The notes beneath the pieces were generated by a model, which saw only the letters and a program-made list of their open reading frames with translations, ran no database searches and was not told where the DNA came from. From NCBI GenBank assembly GCA_022113835.1, contig JAILWY010000009.1:1897501-1961500 (forward strand): 64,000 nt of DNA, read 5' to 3'. Source of the DNA: Atopsyche davidsoni. Its lineage: Eukaryota > Arthropoda > Insecta > Trichoptera > Hydrobiosidae. A program made the position numbers and the translations under genes. This document shows, piece by piece, positions 42,301-55,579 of the stretch. Within the stretch, counting starts at the first letter, position 1, and the number at the start of each line of letters is the position of its first letter.

Positions 42301-45300
42301 TCATTCTTGATGACAAATGGAAAACCACCCTTTTCAATAAAAATAAGTATAAAAACTAAGATCTTCTACAACGCAGATCAGATTTTTAAATTAATACTTT
42401 TATCTATTTCTATTTGTAAAGCGCTCTGTATTTAACATTGTTAAAATTAATAGAAAATGAAACAAGTTGATGCTCACTTTGTCTCTTTGTGTACCCTTAT
42501 CAAAAACATAAAATAAAGAGAATACTAAAGAGACTCTAAGGATAAATAAAGCTAATCAAGTTCTAGTGCAACTCGTGGGGCTCGTAATGTCAAAGGTTGG
42601 CAGACTCAAGAAAAGATACAAAATACACACTAATAAAAGCATAATTTTGTTTCGCGATTGTCTCGAAACAATAAACTGTGCAAGCAAAGAACGCTCAAAG
42701 GTATATTTCCTAGAAAAGTATCAGTCTGAGCTTTTGGTGACATGGGAATCAATTCTTTTGAAATCTTGACTTTGAAGTATAAAAATACTTACACACTATG
42801 ATAATAAGGTTTTCTCGTAGGGTAAAAGCTTAAAAAAAAAATTAAAATGAATAGACATTTTTTTTTATGATGAGAGATTTTATTTATTTTAAATGATAAA
42901 ATCTTGCGTAAATTTACGGTTTCCAAAAACAACCGGAATCACACGCAAAGCCGAGCCGCAAACATTCTCTGAGAATATTTATACAAAGCACACAAAGGAT
43001 TCCTTGGTAGAGATCAAACACGTGCAGCCGTGGGAACTTTGTGGAGACTGTACCTGAAGACTACCTGTGCAATGGGTTTATAAGAATATTTCAAGTGAAG
43101 TAAAATAATTCATGCTTGTGTATAAACATCCTCTCTCACTGTCCTGTATATATACATATATTTGTTTATATATATATTATGTTTTGTCTTATGTCAAAAG
43201 TGTCATGGTTTTTTGTGTCAGAAATTAACCGCATTTTTATTCAGCCTTGCGTACATTGCATGCTGCCACAAAACACCATTAATTGTAATTCCGGCTTAGT
43301 TTCAGAACCACACTTGTCTAAAAAATACGTAGCAAGGGTAAAATATCATTCGTGATTAAAAGTATATATCTTCTTCATCAAGTGCCTCTCCTCAGAGGAG
43401 CTGCGCCAGTGTTCATGGTCCCCGGGTCCTTCTATATCGCAGTTTTATAATAGAAGAAAAGGCCGCGTATTACTTCTGCCTTAAAGCATTATTATAAATC
43501 CTTACAAAGCTCTGGCGTTTAGATATGATATCCCCCCCACGTACTTCCAGACCACATCCCTCCACCATCATTCCAAGTCCACTATCCCATTACCGATCGT
43601 TTACACACGCTCAGGGTACTGAATGGCGTCCATGCACAAGCAACAAAATAGGGAGAACTGTGAAAATATAAATAAATAATGTTTTTCTCTTAGATGCATT
43701 TGTGACTCGACAGCTTAAATAGTGTCTGTTTAATAGTAGCGTTGCCAACATTGAATGGTCCTCTAAATCTATGGCATGGTACATTGGATGAGCGTGCGAT
43801 GTGCACGGAGATGAGTGTCTGCTATTCTCGGGTCCTAAGCCGAGACTTGACGTTCTAGGCAGGCAGCATTAAATAAAGCTGCTAATGAAGTGTTTTCGGA
43901 GAGGTGCGCTCATATAGTTGGCCTCTATACAGAAGTGGCTGTAGAGAGCCAACATTCTCAAAAAAATATCACTGAAACTTGTTCACACCATACTTCTGGA
44001 TTAAATAATATTATTTGAGCTGTTTTTCAGCTTAACCAGTTGACAAAAAAAACCCTTAAGATTTCAAGTACTGCTATTTTGAATACATTGTATCGATTTT
44101 AGCAATTCGATACATCAAACTGAAACGATCTTGAGATCCATTTTATCTTAGTTTGACACGTTCTACGTGTCAGGAAAAAAACTGGAATTATCGCGATCAA
44201 GAGTCAATGACAGCGCCGACAAGCCAACAAGGTAGTGAATTAAATTGTAACGGTTTGATTTTATAACAATTAGTAAGCAATAGCTACCAATACACTTGGC
44301 TTATTAATGGAAAAGTTGGCACAGTCAGCATTCAGAACGAGTTATTACAGAATACAATACTCGGTTATTATGTTCATCACTGAAGCCTTTATTTATTTTT
44401 CAGTATTTCAGCATTTTGTTGTTTGAAAGAGAAATCAAAATTGAATGAATGTTACGCGCCGTTAATTATTGTAAACTGAATCGGTTTTATTTACAAAATC
44501 AGTTCGGGTATTTTGAGTAAATAATAACGTGCGTTAATGAATGCTGCTAATATTTTTATTTACATTGTCGAAAATGTTTATTTTGCTGGCCAAAATATAT
44601 TTTTTGTTTGTTTAAAAATATACCAAAAGGGAAAACAAAAATTTAAATTGTTCAATATTTATGTGGGATAGCAGAAAAAAATTGTTTTATATGCCAAGTT
44701 AGTTAGCGATGAAATAATTTAAAAAAGCATAATTTTCGCGAATAAAGCAAAAACCCATGGCCAGCAAAAAAAATTATAAGCTGCATAAGAAAGTGAGTTA
44801 AAATCAGTTATCAAATGTAAATAAATGTGGTGGACAACCTTTAATTAGAAATAAGACACTCAAATACGATATATGGTATTTATTTATTTAAAAATGCTGG
44901 CTTGAAAGGTATTTTTCTTTTTTTCGCGACCTTCGATTGATCACAGTAAAGATAAAAATATTACTAATTATAAAAGTTTGAGATTCAAAGCTGAATAATT
45001 AAAGTTAAAAAGTAATTAAAATTCTGAATTGCAAAAGAAAAATGTATAGCTTGATTTCTGTACTTATTAGCGAAGAGAGTTAAGCATTTCAGGAGAGATC
45101 ATTTCGAAAGGTATTAGGATAAAGCCTTACGGTACGTGGCTGTACTTGCAAGTAAGAATTAACATTGTGAAGTAACCCTTATTCTACCATAGCGATTAAA
45201 GTTATTTGATTTGGGTTTCTTTTTTAAGTAACATATATACTTTTTATGAATAGTAAGATAAAATATAAGTTTGTACTTTATTTATAATACTGTATTAATG

Positions 45301-48300
45301 TTTCACTTACTTAACCAAGTTTGCTTGAGCTTTAATGAGCTTTAATGAGCTTTATATAATTATTGAAAGTTTTTATTTAAAAAAAGATTTGTTATTAGTT
45401 TACACTAACCTGGTAAAAAAATATTTATAGTTTTTTTCTAAGCCCTTGTCAAAATCCTGTAGTTGAATTTGAAAAAAAAAGGCCAGGCGCTTTGCAAGTG
45501 ACAAGTTTATTATACTTAAACTTTCTTCATAACGTGAGTTGATATTAAATAATTAAGTCTAAAATTAGAAATAGATGTGCATTTAATGTAGTTTTAGTTT
45601 GTGGCTTTAAAACTTCAAGCCACGTGTTATTAATTTACCGTCTGAGAACTAATGACCGCAGTAATGTAAATGGCACTATTTTACAAGAGGGTGGTAAATC
45701 AAAGTTATCTACAAATTATTCCACTCTTGTTATCATAAAAAAATTGCGTCGTTACATTACAGTACTGTCTACTATTCAAATAAACTATATACAAAAAAAT
45801 GAGATTTTTAAAAATTACCATGTTTATTGTGCATTTTTTAAAAAAGATTTATCAATAGTATTGAAGCTGTAACAACTAGAATGAACTTTTATTTTGATCA
45901 TTTGGAAACAAAGCTGACTGAGATATAATTACTTGATATGTAGCTTTATGAAAAGTTACTTTTCACATAAAATCGCATTCTCTTCATTCACTTAAACCTT
46001 ATCTTTTAATAACCTCGCCGCTAAATCAAACCACAGGTATTCGCTTACTAATCGTGCATTTGACATTGTCTAGACTGTATACGAGTCGCTGAATAAATTA
46101 AACCAACCGACTTGTCATATGAAACGCTACCCCATGTGATTCATTCAATCTAGTGAATGACTAAAAATAAAAAGTAAGTAAATATTGTTTAATCTGAGTT
46201 GTACACGATCCACTTGCGTGCTTTTGAAATTGAACGACCGGTGCTGGCATTGAAACACTTGCTAGATTACTTGCAAGCCGCTGGCTTATTTGCATGACAT
46301 ATCGTAATTATTCGCATACTTGTTAAATTTATGAGACTTGTAAAGCTATATTGAATGCATTTGTACTAGTGAATTTTGTTTATAATACTGAAAGATATGT
46401 TTAGAGCTAAGATACCATGGATATCTCTGACGGCAGTCAAACCCATCGTTAAACCGATATACCGGTGCTTTGAGAAGAGTTGAGCACAAGGGGTTGCAAC
46501 CCTCAGGGCATGTTTGAAGGATCATTTTACACAACTGTATTATATCACTACCTCCACTTATCTGCTCTACACAATATGGTCTTGTAGTATCCTTAGTAAA
46601 CCAAGATCTCTGAAAAGATATTTCATGGGTGTAAGTATACGAGCACTAACCTCAACTATGAACATCGTAGCCATTTTCAGTGAGTTATTTGACTTGACCT
46701 GGTAATCTATTGGCGTATTTGAATCCCAAAGTACAGTTCATTTTATATTCACATTTACATTATAAACATATTTATTTATTAATATATAATAGCGTGAGTG
46801 TTCATTTTTACATAAGTTCCATTTCGTGAAACTTCTGAAACATGTGAATTTCTATAGGCTGAAAATTATTTCTACGCAAGGTAAATAATGAAAAAAGACT
46901 ATGACAGCATATAAGACATTTTTATCTTTTAAATCTGTAATGTGTGCAACGTTTATATGAATAAACACGCAGCACTGTGACTTTACTACTGTAAAAAAAT
47001 GCGAAACAAAAAGAAATTTAAAATAAATAGATTTGTTCAGTTAAGACTTAAAGCAAGCCAAGAACATAAAAAAATAATCTTTTTACTTATAAATTCGCTT
47101 CTTAAGCACACAAAGCTATTTAAGTGCCATTTCCGTTGCTTTCGTCAAAATTATAACATTAATTAAAAACAACACCGTAGCCGTGTCGCAAAAGAATTCC
47201 AAATGAACTCTGAACCCTTGTTATAACTCTGCCTTACTTACAAGGCAGGGGGGATAGTGATGGCCACAATGGGATTATTTTACTATAAAATATTTAACAA
47301 ATCAATTTTTTCAAACGAGACAAGTCAAATGTGTACCTGATATATTTTTATATATTTGATTTTCACACGTAATGACGAGGAATATCAAAAGTTTTTCGTA
47401 GCACAATCCCAGCTGTGTCGATTTTTTTTTGAAGATTATTATTCAAAAACAAATCATATGCTTATGTGTATTAAAATTACTTTGGTTTCACATTTAAATA
47501 TAATGAATTTCTTAAAATTAATTGATAACCAATAATAGATAAATGACCAATTGTGCCCATCTAAATTTCCAATGTTTTAATAAACTCTATTATTCGTTGT
47601 TTATTGCTTGTATTCATCAAATCGATTTTGATAGATCGAGGTTTTCCATCTCTAAAGAAGGACTTTCCTTTCCTGAAGAAGGCACTGGAAAGGTGGTCTA
47701 TAAGATTTATAATAATTTTGTATAGCTGAGCAGTACTTAGAGTCTCAGGAGCTGAATACAAAATACAACTAAGAGTTGGCTTAGTCAAACTAAGATTAGG
47801 AGAGTTTGATCTACTAAGTACATTTTAATTATTATATTAAATGTGTAAAATCCCCATCCCAGCGTTGTTATATAAATGTGACAAATTTAATACTTTTACT
47901 GTCAACTACATAATGTGTCCTCATTCAAACAATTCAAAGAAAAATAAAATAATATTCCCATTGTCAAGTGAGAGATTCCAGGATACGTACAATAAAAAAT
48001 ATTTGAGTTCAGATTAAATTACTGTACATATTATTTTAACGTTATTCCAAAGAACATGATTTTTTGTATTCTGAGTAATCTTTTATTTTAATTTACGTAC
48101 ACTCATTTTACCAAACAGCATCTTTTCAGTAAATTCGATCACGTGCTCTTCAAAAAAATGATTGAACTATGATGAATCTCACCTTTGGGTTTCAGGTTTG
48201 ATAGAAAGCTCCACAAAAAGTATAATTTGTAAATTTAATTTAAAAATATTTTTTGTTCGTATATGTATATTTTCATTTGTGTATATCATAAACTGTGATC

Positions 48301-51300
48301 ATGTTTGAAGTTCCGTTTTGGAGAGGACAATGTTATATTTCCTCATGGTGATACCCTTTTGTAAATAATACCAGGTTTTGCGGGTAATGATATGGTTATC
48401 TTGTTTCCAACGGGAACATTAATGTCAACATCAGGTAGAATATCATTCTCATCACCGTGTGTGGCTTTGATACTGTAATATTTTAAATAAAAAAGCGCTA
48501 CTTTGTACAGAATCTAAAGCGAAATAACAAGATATTATAATTGTAAGGTTTCATATTTTATTGTTAACAAATATTTAATGAAAAATGTCTTAAAAGATTT
48601 TTAATATTAATTATTGTAGCTATATTAAAAAAAGCACGTTTTCATCTTGTTAAGAGCTGCCAATAAGGAAACTTGAATATTTATAAGTAATTATTTTATA
48701 ATGGAAATATTTCCTTGGTTTTCAGTACAAACGAATTTAAAGTTAAAGTTATTTTTAAATTTTGTTAATGTGAACTGTTTTAATTATTGACATGCTACAT
48801 TAATTAGGCGTTATTTTAATTTACAAGTGTCAAATTAAAACCATATTTTCTTTTTTGTGCTCACCTGAATTTCGCTTGAATACATAGATTACTTTTGTAT
48901 TATTTTGACGGCAATTTTTATCTCGTTATAGATAATAACGGATGTGAAGTACTAAAAAATAAATTAAAAACTCTATTTTTATATGAGAATATCGATTTCT
49001 TTTGAAGTCGGTTTAATATTCAAGTTTGAAGTCGACCGCGTTGTAGGCAAGATAATTCTCCTGACGATGTTAGAAATTCAATTTTATACGGATAATTAGA
49101 GCTTTGCCCCGCTAATATGATTTGCAGGTTCGCATTGAATTACTGCTGAAACTTTCAGGTGTAAAGTTCAGAGCTGAGGGGCGCTGGTTCACCCCCCAAC
49201 AGAACACTACCCTTATATTTATACCGTATACTCTTGTTTATACAAGAAAGCTTTATAAGGGATGTTCCCATCTGTGACTGTTGTTATAAGATGATTTGGT
49301 TTCTTGGGTGTTGAGCTGCTTTAAGTTTTTAGTCCTCCGACGTTTGGGTCCCTGGAATCATCTTTTAATCTTAAACACCCAAAAACCAAATCATACTTAA
49401 CCATTATTTATAAAAACAGTTTGTGGTGTTTATATTTAAATAAAAAACAGTACACTCAAATATTGCTTAATCTTTTAAACCAATCAGAGGCCCTTTAAAT
49501 ATTTATGGCATTTAGGGAAGTCACAAAAAATCTTAGGAAGGTTTTTTTTAGAACCATGGATCTTGGAGTCAGTTTGTAACTTCAAAAGACTTATTGCTTT
49601 AACTAAGTCAGAACATAGGATATAAGGTCCGAAAGACAATATGGTGTTGTTTTATATCCAGTAGAGATTATATTTGATAAGTACATGACTTTATTTGTTG
49701 CTTTCAAGGAAAACGTGATATAATTATGTCAATATTTTTTTTATATTTCAAATGAATGTCAATATTTTTATTTATAAGAAGTATTAAAAAAGCATGTGAA
49801 AACTTCGCATTTTTGGTTTTAAAAATTAAGGAGTATTTTTAGGCATATATTTTATAATAACGAGATATTAAATAATTTCTGCTGTGTGAATAAACATTTT
49901 TTGTCTTTCGCGTGTCTTAAAAGTAAATAAAAATTTAGTTAAGTCTATAAAAATATTTAAATAAATGATAATGTTTGTTTGATAAATTATTTCTTTAGAT
50001 CTGAAACAATGAGACAAGGCTTCTTTATGACCTCAATATTTATAATATACGTGCGCTGAAAAGTCATGGAAAAGTGCCATTTCATGGTGTTATAAATTAC
50101 AAGCTGTAATAACAGGCATCATAATATTTCAAGAAACATTATATTAAATTTTCACTGTTTTGTTGGAAATAACACGTATAAACCTTAATAATAAAAACGA
50201 AATTCAGTGTAAGTAAGTTCTATTCAAGATGCTTTAAATGCTAAATAAATTTTTATTTTTTAAAATAATCGTAAAACATTGAAACTTGGTGATCTTGGGA
50301 TTTCGTGGTTTTGTGAATTCTGTCTTCACAAAACTAGAATGGTTTCAGTATATAAACCAAAACTTTTGAAGACAAAAACCATAACGTAGCATAAAACCCA
50401 AGGGACCATTCATCGTAACACTATTAAATCAAACATAATGTATTCTGAGATACAGTATAAATATTTTTATTAAAAATAAATATTAAGATTAGATACTTTA
50501 AGTACACACTTTTAGTTGAGTAATTTAACTTCCACACTCAGTTACAGCGAGACACGCTTTCTACGATTACAGTTCACTAAATTTTGACGTGAGGTGTTTA
50601 TAATATTTTCTAATAACACACTTTAAGCGGGTAACCAAATTGACTAAACTGATGTGCGTAACGGGCAAAATTCGCCTAAATTGCACGTGCAAAATCTAGT
50701 CTATACACTCTTTGATTTGCATGTAGTCAAATAAATCGTTTCCTATAAAAAGTTGAACCACTTCATACACACTTTGCGGATTACTTGGCATCACAACAAC
50801 ACCACTTTGTCCTAAAAATTATTCAATAATTGGAGGATTATCATTCTCTGACCACATTGTCACTTTGTTGAGAATCACTGGACAGTATTGGTAGAAGTAA
50901 CGTTGACGAGTCTAAACAAACATTACGAGCTGTAAACCTAATGAGTAAAATGACGTTATGCCGCTTTTAGAGTAAACACATTCAAAAAGGTACTAATATG
51001 CGCCCCGCTTTTGGACAGCAGTCCGCGAAACGGGTACTACTGTAGTACCCGTTTTACCCCGCCTTTGGTGTGATAATATTATAATATCTTCTTATAATAA
51101 ATCATATTAAAAATTGTTCTACCTTGTTGGCGATGTCAAGCAATCGCGTGCGAGGGTGCCATCCACGAGCGCGACCTTCAGCATCCGACACGTCCTCCAG
51201 GGGTCCGGAGTCAGCCCTGCGGCCACCCTCTCCCAGGGCCACGGCGTAGCGCACTCTGCAGCGATGGTCAAAGCCGGTCAACCGGTTCAAATACACCGAC

Positions 51301-54300
51301 ACGCGACCTTCGCTTCCTAGACCTGCAAAAAAAACCAAAAAAAAATTAGTAATGTGCATCAATTTTAAAGATTTTCTAAGAGATGGCGTTACTAGTATTG
51401 AATCGCATCAGGCTATACTTTAACTAACTTCATTGTTCATCGCTTTATTTTTCAGTATATGTCATATCGCTGAAGTGTATACAACATTATTTTTTTGAGC
51501 TCTCAACATGTCAACTTTTGTACCAACAAAACGCAATTTGCGGGAAGCTTTACTTTTCTGTTTCAATCGGAAGAAAAAAGCACCTGAAAGTCACCGATAG
51601 CTGTGTGAAGTTTATGGTGAACATGTTTCATCGCAACAAACGTGTGAGAACTGGTTTCGACGCTTTAACAATGGTGATTTCGATGTGGATGACAAAGAAC
51701 GTCCAGGCCAACCAAAAAAATTCGAAGATGAAGAATTAGAGGCTAGTGAAAAGAACTCGCAGAATCATTGGGAGTCGATCGAGCAACAGTTTCGAGACGC
51801 TTAAAAGCATTGGGAATTATTCAAAAGCAAGGAAATTGGGTGCCACATGCATTGAAGCCGAGAGACGTCGAAAGGCGATTTTGCATTTCGGAAATGCTGC
51901 TTGAATGCCACAAAAAGATGTCATTTTTGCATCGTATCATCACTGGAATACGCTTCACTTCTGAACAGGGTATCAAAAACTGGCATGATTCTTTCTTGAC
52001 TTCAAAAGACGAACAGTTCTTTTGGGATGGAATCCATAATTTGCCCGAAAGATGGTAAAAAGTAATTAACAATACTTTGAACAGAATATATTGTACCAAT
52101 GTTTTATAATAAAGCTCCAATTTCACGAAAAAAATCCTTAAAATTAATGCACACTACCAATAATTCAATAACTAAAAAAAAACTGTTTTTAACTCTGTTT
52201 TTCCACCATGCTAGGTTTTCAAATAAAAATATTAACTAAGCTATTATCGTATTGATTATTTGAAAAAAAAATTGCTACTTGTAGAATAAGAAAAGGTTAT
52301 TGTGAAATTGACTGGGTAATTTCGATTGTGCTATTAATATGTATCAGAAGAAAACAAAAGTTAACGCAAAGTAATATTAATAAAATTAATGAAAGAATGT
52401 ATCCACTTTGCGAAAAGTAAAACTCGACCATAAAAGTGAGAGCAGAGGTTCTCGCTGGTGTGCGAATATATTTCAACAGTATAAATTTTGGTTTCGCAGG
52501 AGACCAACTTGGAGACTATAACCGAGTTGCTATTTATTTTATGGGATTACTTTGTATCCTCGGTAAACGTAATTTTTATATCTAAATTCCACAAGTTATG
52601 TTTACATAGTAAATTGCTTTGTGTTTCCCACGGTGTTTATCTTTAAATTTATAATGTAATTTTTTTACATTCAACCGTAAAAGGTTTTTTTTTAAATATA
52701 CGATTGTACATAAAATATGTGTACAAAATTGATTTATAGTTTATGATATAATACATTCCTTTCCTATTCGTATATTAAACATCCAAATTTTTAGTTTTAG
52801 TTTAAAAAAAATAGAACTAGATCAAATATTTATTATTTAAAATAAACTGACTGTTATTTTGTTTATATTTAAATCAAATCACACAATAGTGAAAGAAAAT
52901 ATGATTGAAAAGAGCTCCGAGATAAAATGAACGGTTCTATACTAAAGTCCCTCGAGGAATAAAGATGAAAGGGAATATTCGACGAACTAAAATGCAATAT
53001 TCGAAGCCACAGTAGCTGCAGAAATATTCAATACAGGAATCTGAAAATTCCACTGAATCATGCACATTGCCTGGATGGACTACACTTTTATAATATACGG
53101 AAAATATCACTTTTATATTTAACATTATGTTTATAGTAAAAATATACATTATATTTTGTTAAATGTCATATTTTGTATCATTTGACGTTTCAGGCATTTC
53201 CGAGATGAGATTAAAAGGTTAAGTCCTGCTTGTTGTTTGTATTCTGAGGTTAGCTGCCGACTTCAGTCTTACTCCTGGGTACTAGCGCAATGTTTCTCAG
53301 AGTGGTGCACTCAAATATATACAACAAACATGACTTAACATTACCTTTTGAATCCCCATAGACCCAGTACTGAGACCGAATACCGGAATATATGACATAT
53401 GACGCATAACACCCAAGAACGAAGTTAATCCTATAACAACAGTTGCTAAAATCTATAAAGACAAGTATATATATATATACAAAGAAACTAATTTTTAATG
53501 GTATTATTTATAGATTGCCTTTGTTCTTGGATGTTGAGTTGCGTTATATTTTGAATCATCCGACACTTTGGTGTCGATACTGAAGCCATCTTCAAATATT
53601 ACATACAGAAAGATTTAAAATAAAACGCAACACAACAACCTAGATCGAATATAATCTGATAATAATGGCTGTCGAAACATACAGGCACATTGAAATTCAT
53701 TATATCCATACATTGAACGTGATAAAAATATTTCACTTTAAAATCTGCCACCAGCACATCGCATAATATTAATCACATCCCTCCACCAATATTCCCGTCA
53801 AATTTTCGCTTTACAATCGTATCGTCCATCGGAAAAAAAACCATAAAAGTACTTTTAAGGGAGAAAGACCCGAAAGGCTGTCAGACGGCCACCACCCTGA
53901 CGAGGGCACATCCCGACGGGAAGTGGCCACGTCATCACGTCACGCCGCTTTAAATATATTTTCAATTACACTCAGTGAGAGAGGTGTTTCTATTCAATAA
54001 ATTTCAACAATGTTTGAAATCAGATAAAATTAATAAATATTGAAAAATACGTGGAGGAATCACAACAGTATTTTATTTATTCATCTTTATCAAGTGATTC
54101 ACCTCAGAGGAGGTTGGCGACTGTTTCACTGAGCATATACTCGTGCTGAGCCAGTGTTCATGGTTTTTCTATGTAAAAAATAGTGTAGTGGGTCCCCTGG
54201 AACTTCAACACCGCAGTTTTATATTGGAAGGAAAAATCTGCGCATTGCTGCTGCCCAATAACATTATTATCCTTTCCTTACAAAGCTATGGCGTTTAGAA

Positions 54301-55497
54301 CTGATACTCTGAAACAAGAGCAGGAGCCCCCCACGTACATCCAGAGCATACTCCTCCAGAATCATTCCATTGGGTTTATGAGAATATTTCAAGTGAAGTA
54401 AAATAATTCTTGCTTGTGTAGAAAACACCCTCTCTCACTGTCCTGTATATATAAATATATTTGTTTTGATATGAAGAACTTGACTTATGTCAAAAGTGTC
54501 ATGGTTTTTAGTATCAGAAATTAACCGCATGTTTATTCAGCCTTGCGTACATTGCATGCTGCCACAACACACCACTAATTGTTATTTCGGCTTAGTTTCA
54601 GAACCACACTTGTCCAAATAATACTATAATAAATAATCATTCGTGATTAAATCAAGAACTCCTCAGAGCGACTATTTCACTGATGTTGAACCAGTGTTCT
54701 TGGTTTTCTAATAGTAAATATTGTAGTGGGTCCCCGTGACCTTCTACGCTACAGTTTTATATTAGAAGGAAAAGTTTGTGTTTTGCTGCTGTCCAATAGC
54801 ATGATTATTATATAATCCTTTCTTTACAAAGTTCTGGCGTTTAGATCTGATACTCCTTCTGCAGCAAACTACAGAAACAATAGGCGGAACACCCACGTAC
54901 ATCCAAAGCATATCCTTCCAGAATCATTCCAATCCCACTACTCCATTACAGATCCTTTATACACGCTCAGGGCACAGAATGGCAGCCATGCACAAGCAAC
55001 AGAATGAGGAGAGCGAGGAGAAAATATAAAAATGTAATTCCCCTAAGTACTTTCTGTCAAAAACTTTTTCACTTATTCGCAAAATATTTATGTTCGTAGA
55101 CTTTGGCAGCCGTTATTATAAGATGATTTTGTGGGTTTCCTATATGTTTATGATGTTTTAGGTTCTCCGTCGTTTTAGTTGATGTGCTGGGACCATAAAA
55201 ATCCCTGAGGATGGTCCCGGCACCGGGACCGAAACATCAGAGAATCGAAAACATTAAGGATCTTATCACCTTAAAAACCACAAAATGTTTGTTAGAATTA
55301 TTTTTTTTTAAAATTAAGTCTCATACAATTACAATCCTATTTCGACGATTACTATTAAATTCTTGACGAATTCACATTTTTATTGTGTTTTTAATATATT
55401 TTTTGTGGGTTATAGATCTACTCACTAAACAATGAGAAAAATTAAAGTGTAAATTTTGAAAGCACATCTAGTTTTATGAATACTCCAATAAATGTGT

Positions 55498-55579
<82 letters not shown>

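Larger units (their letters stand above)
26383..51122 (-). other. Intron between exons 2 and 3 (24.7 kb)
   Basis: Contains the 26.5-kb palindrome, the element at 29.9-30.3 kb, the hAT-like transposon at 31.9-34.5 kb, a hAT MITE at 35.8 kb, repeat R1 copy 2, the A-B repeat at 43 kb and a fold-back at 49.3 kb. The stretches 26.8-29.5, 30.4-31.9, 37.2-43.0, 43.7-49.2 and 49.5-51.1 kb are AT-rich with nothing I can name. GC-richer islands at 27640-27840, 30780-30860 and 34900-35100 have no exon structure. Confidence 0.5.

Noticed and set aside
42566..42769. 67-codon frame that looks protein-like (VGRLKKRYKIHTNKS)
   Set aside because: Too short, on the strand opposite the host gene, no splice signals or repeat partner; most likely chance.
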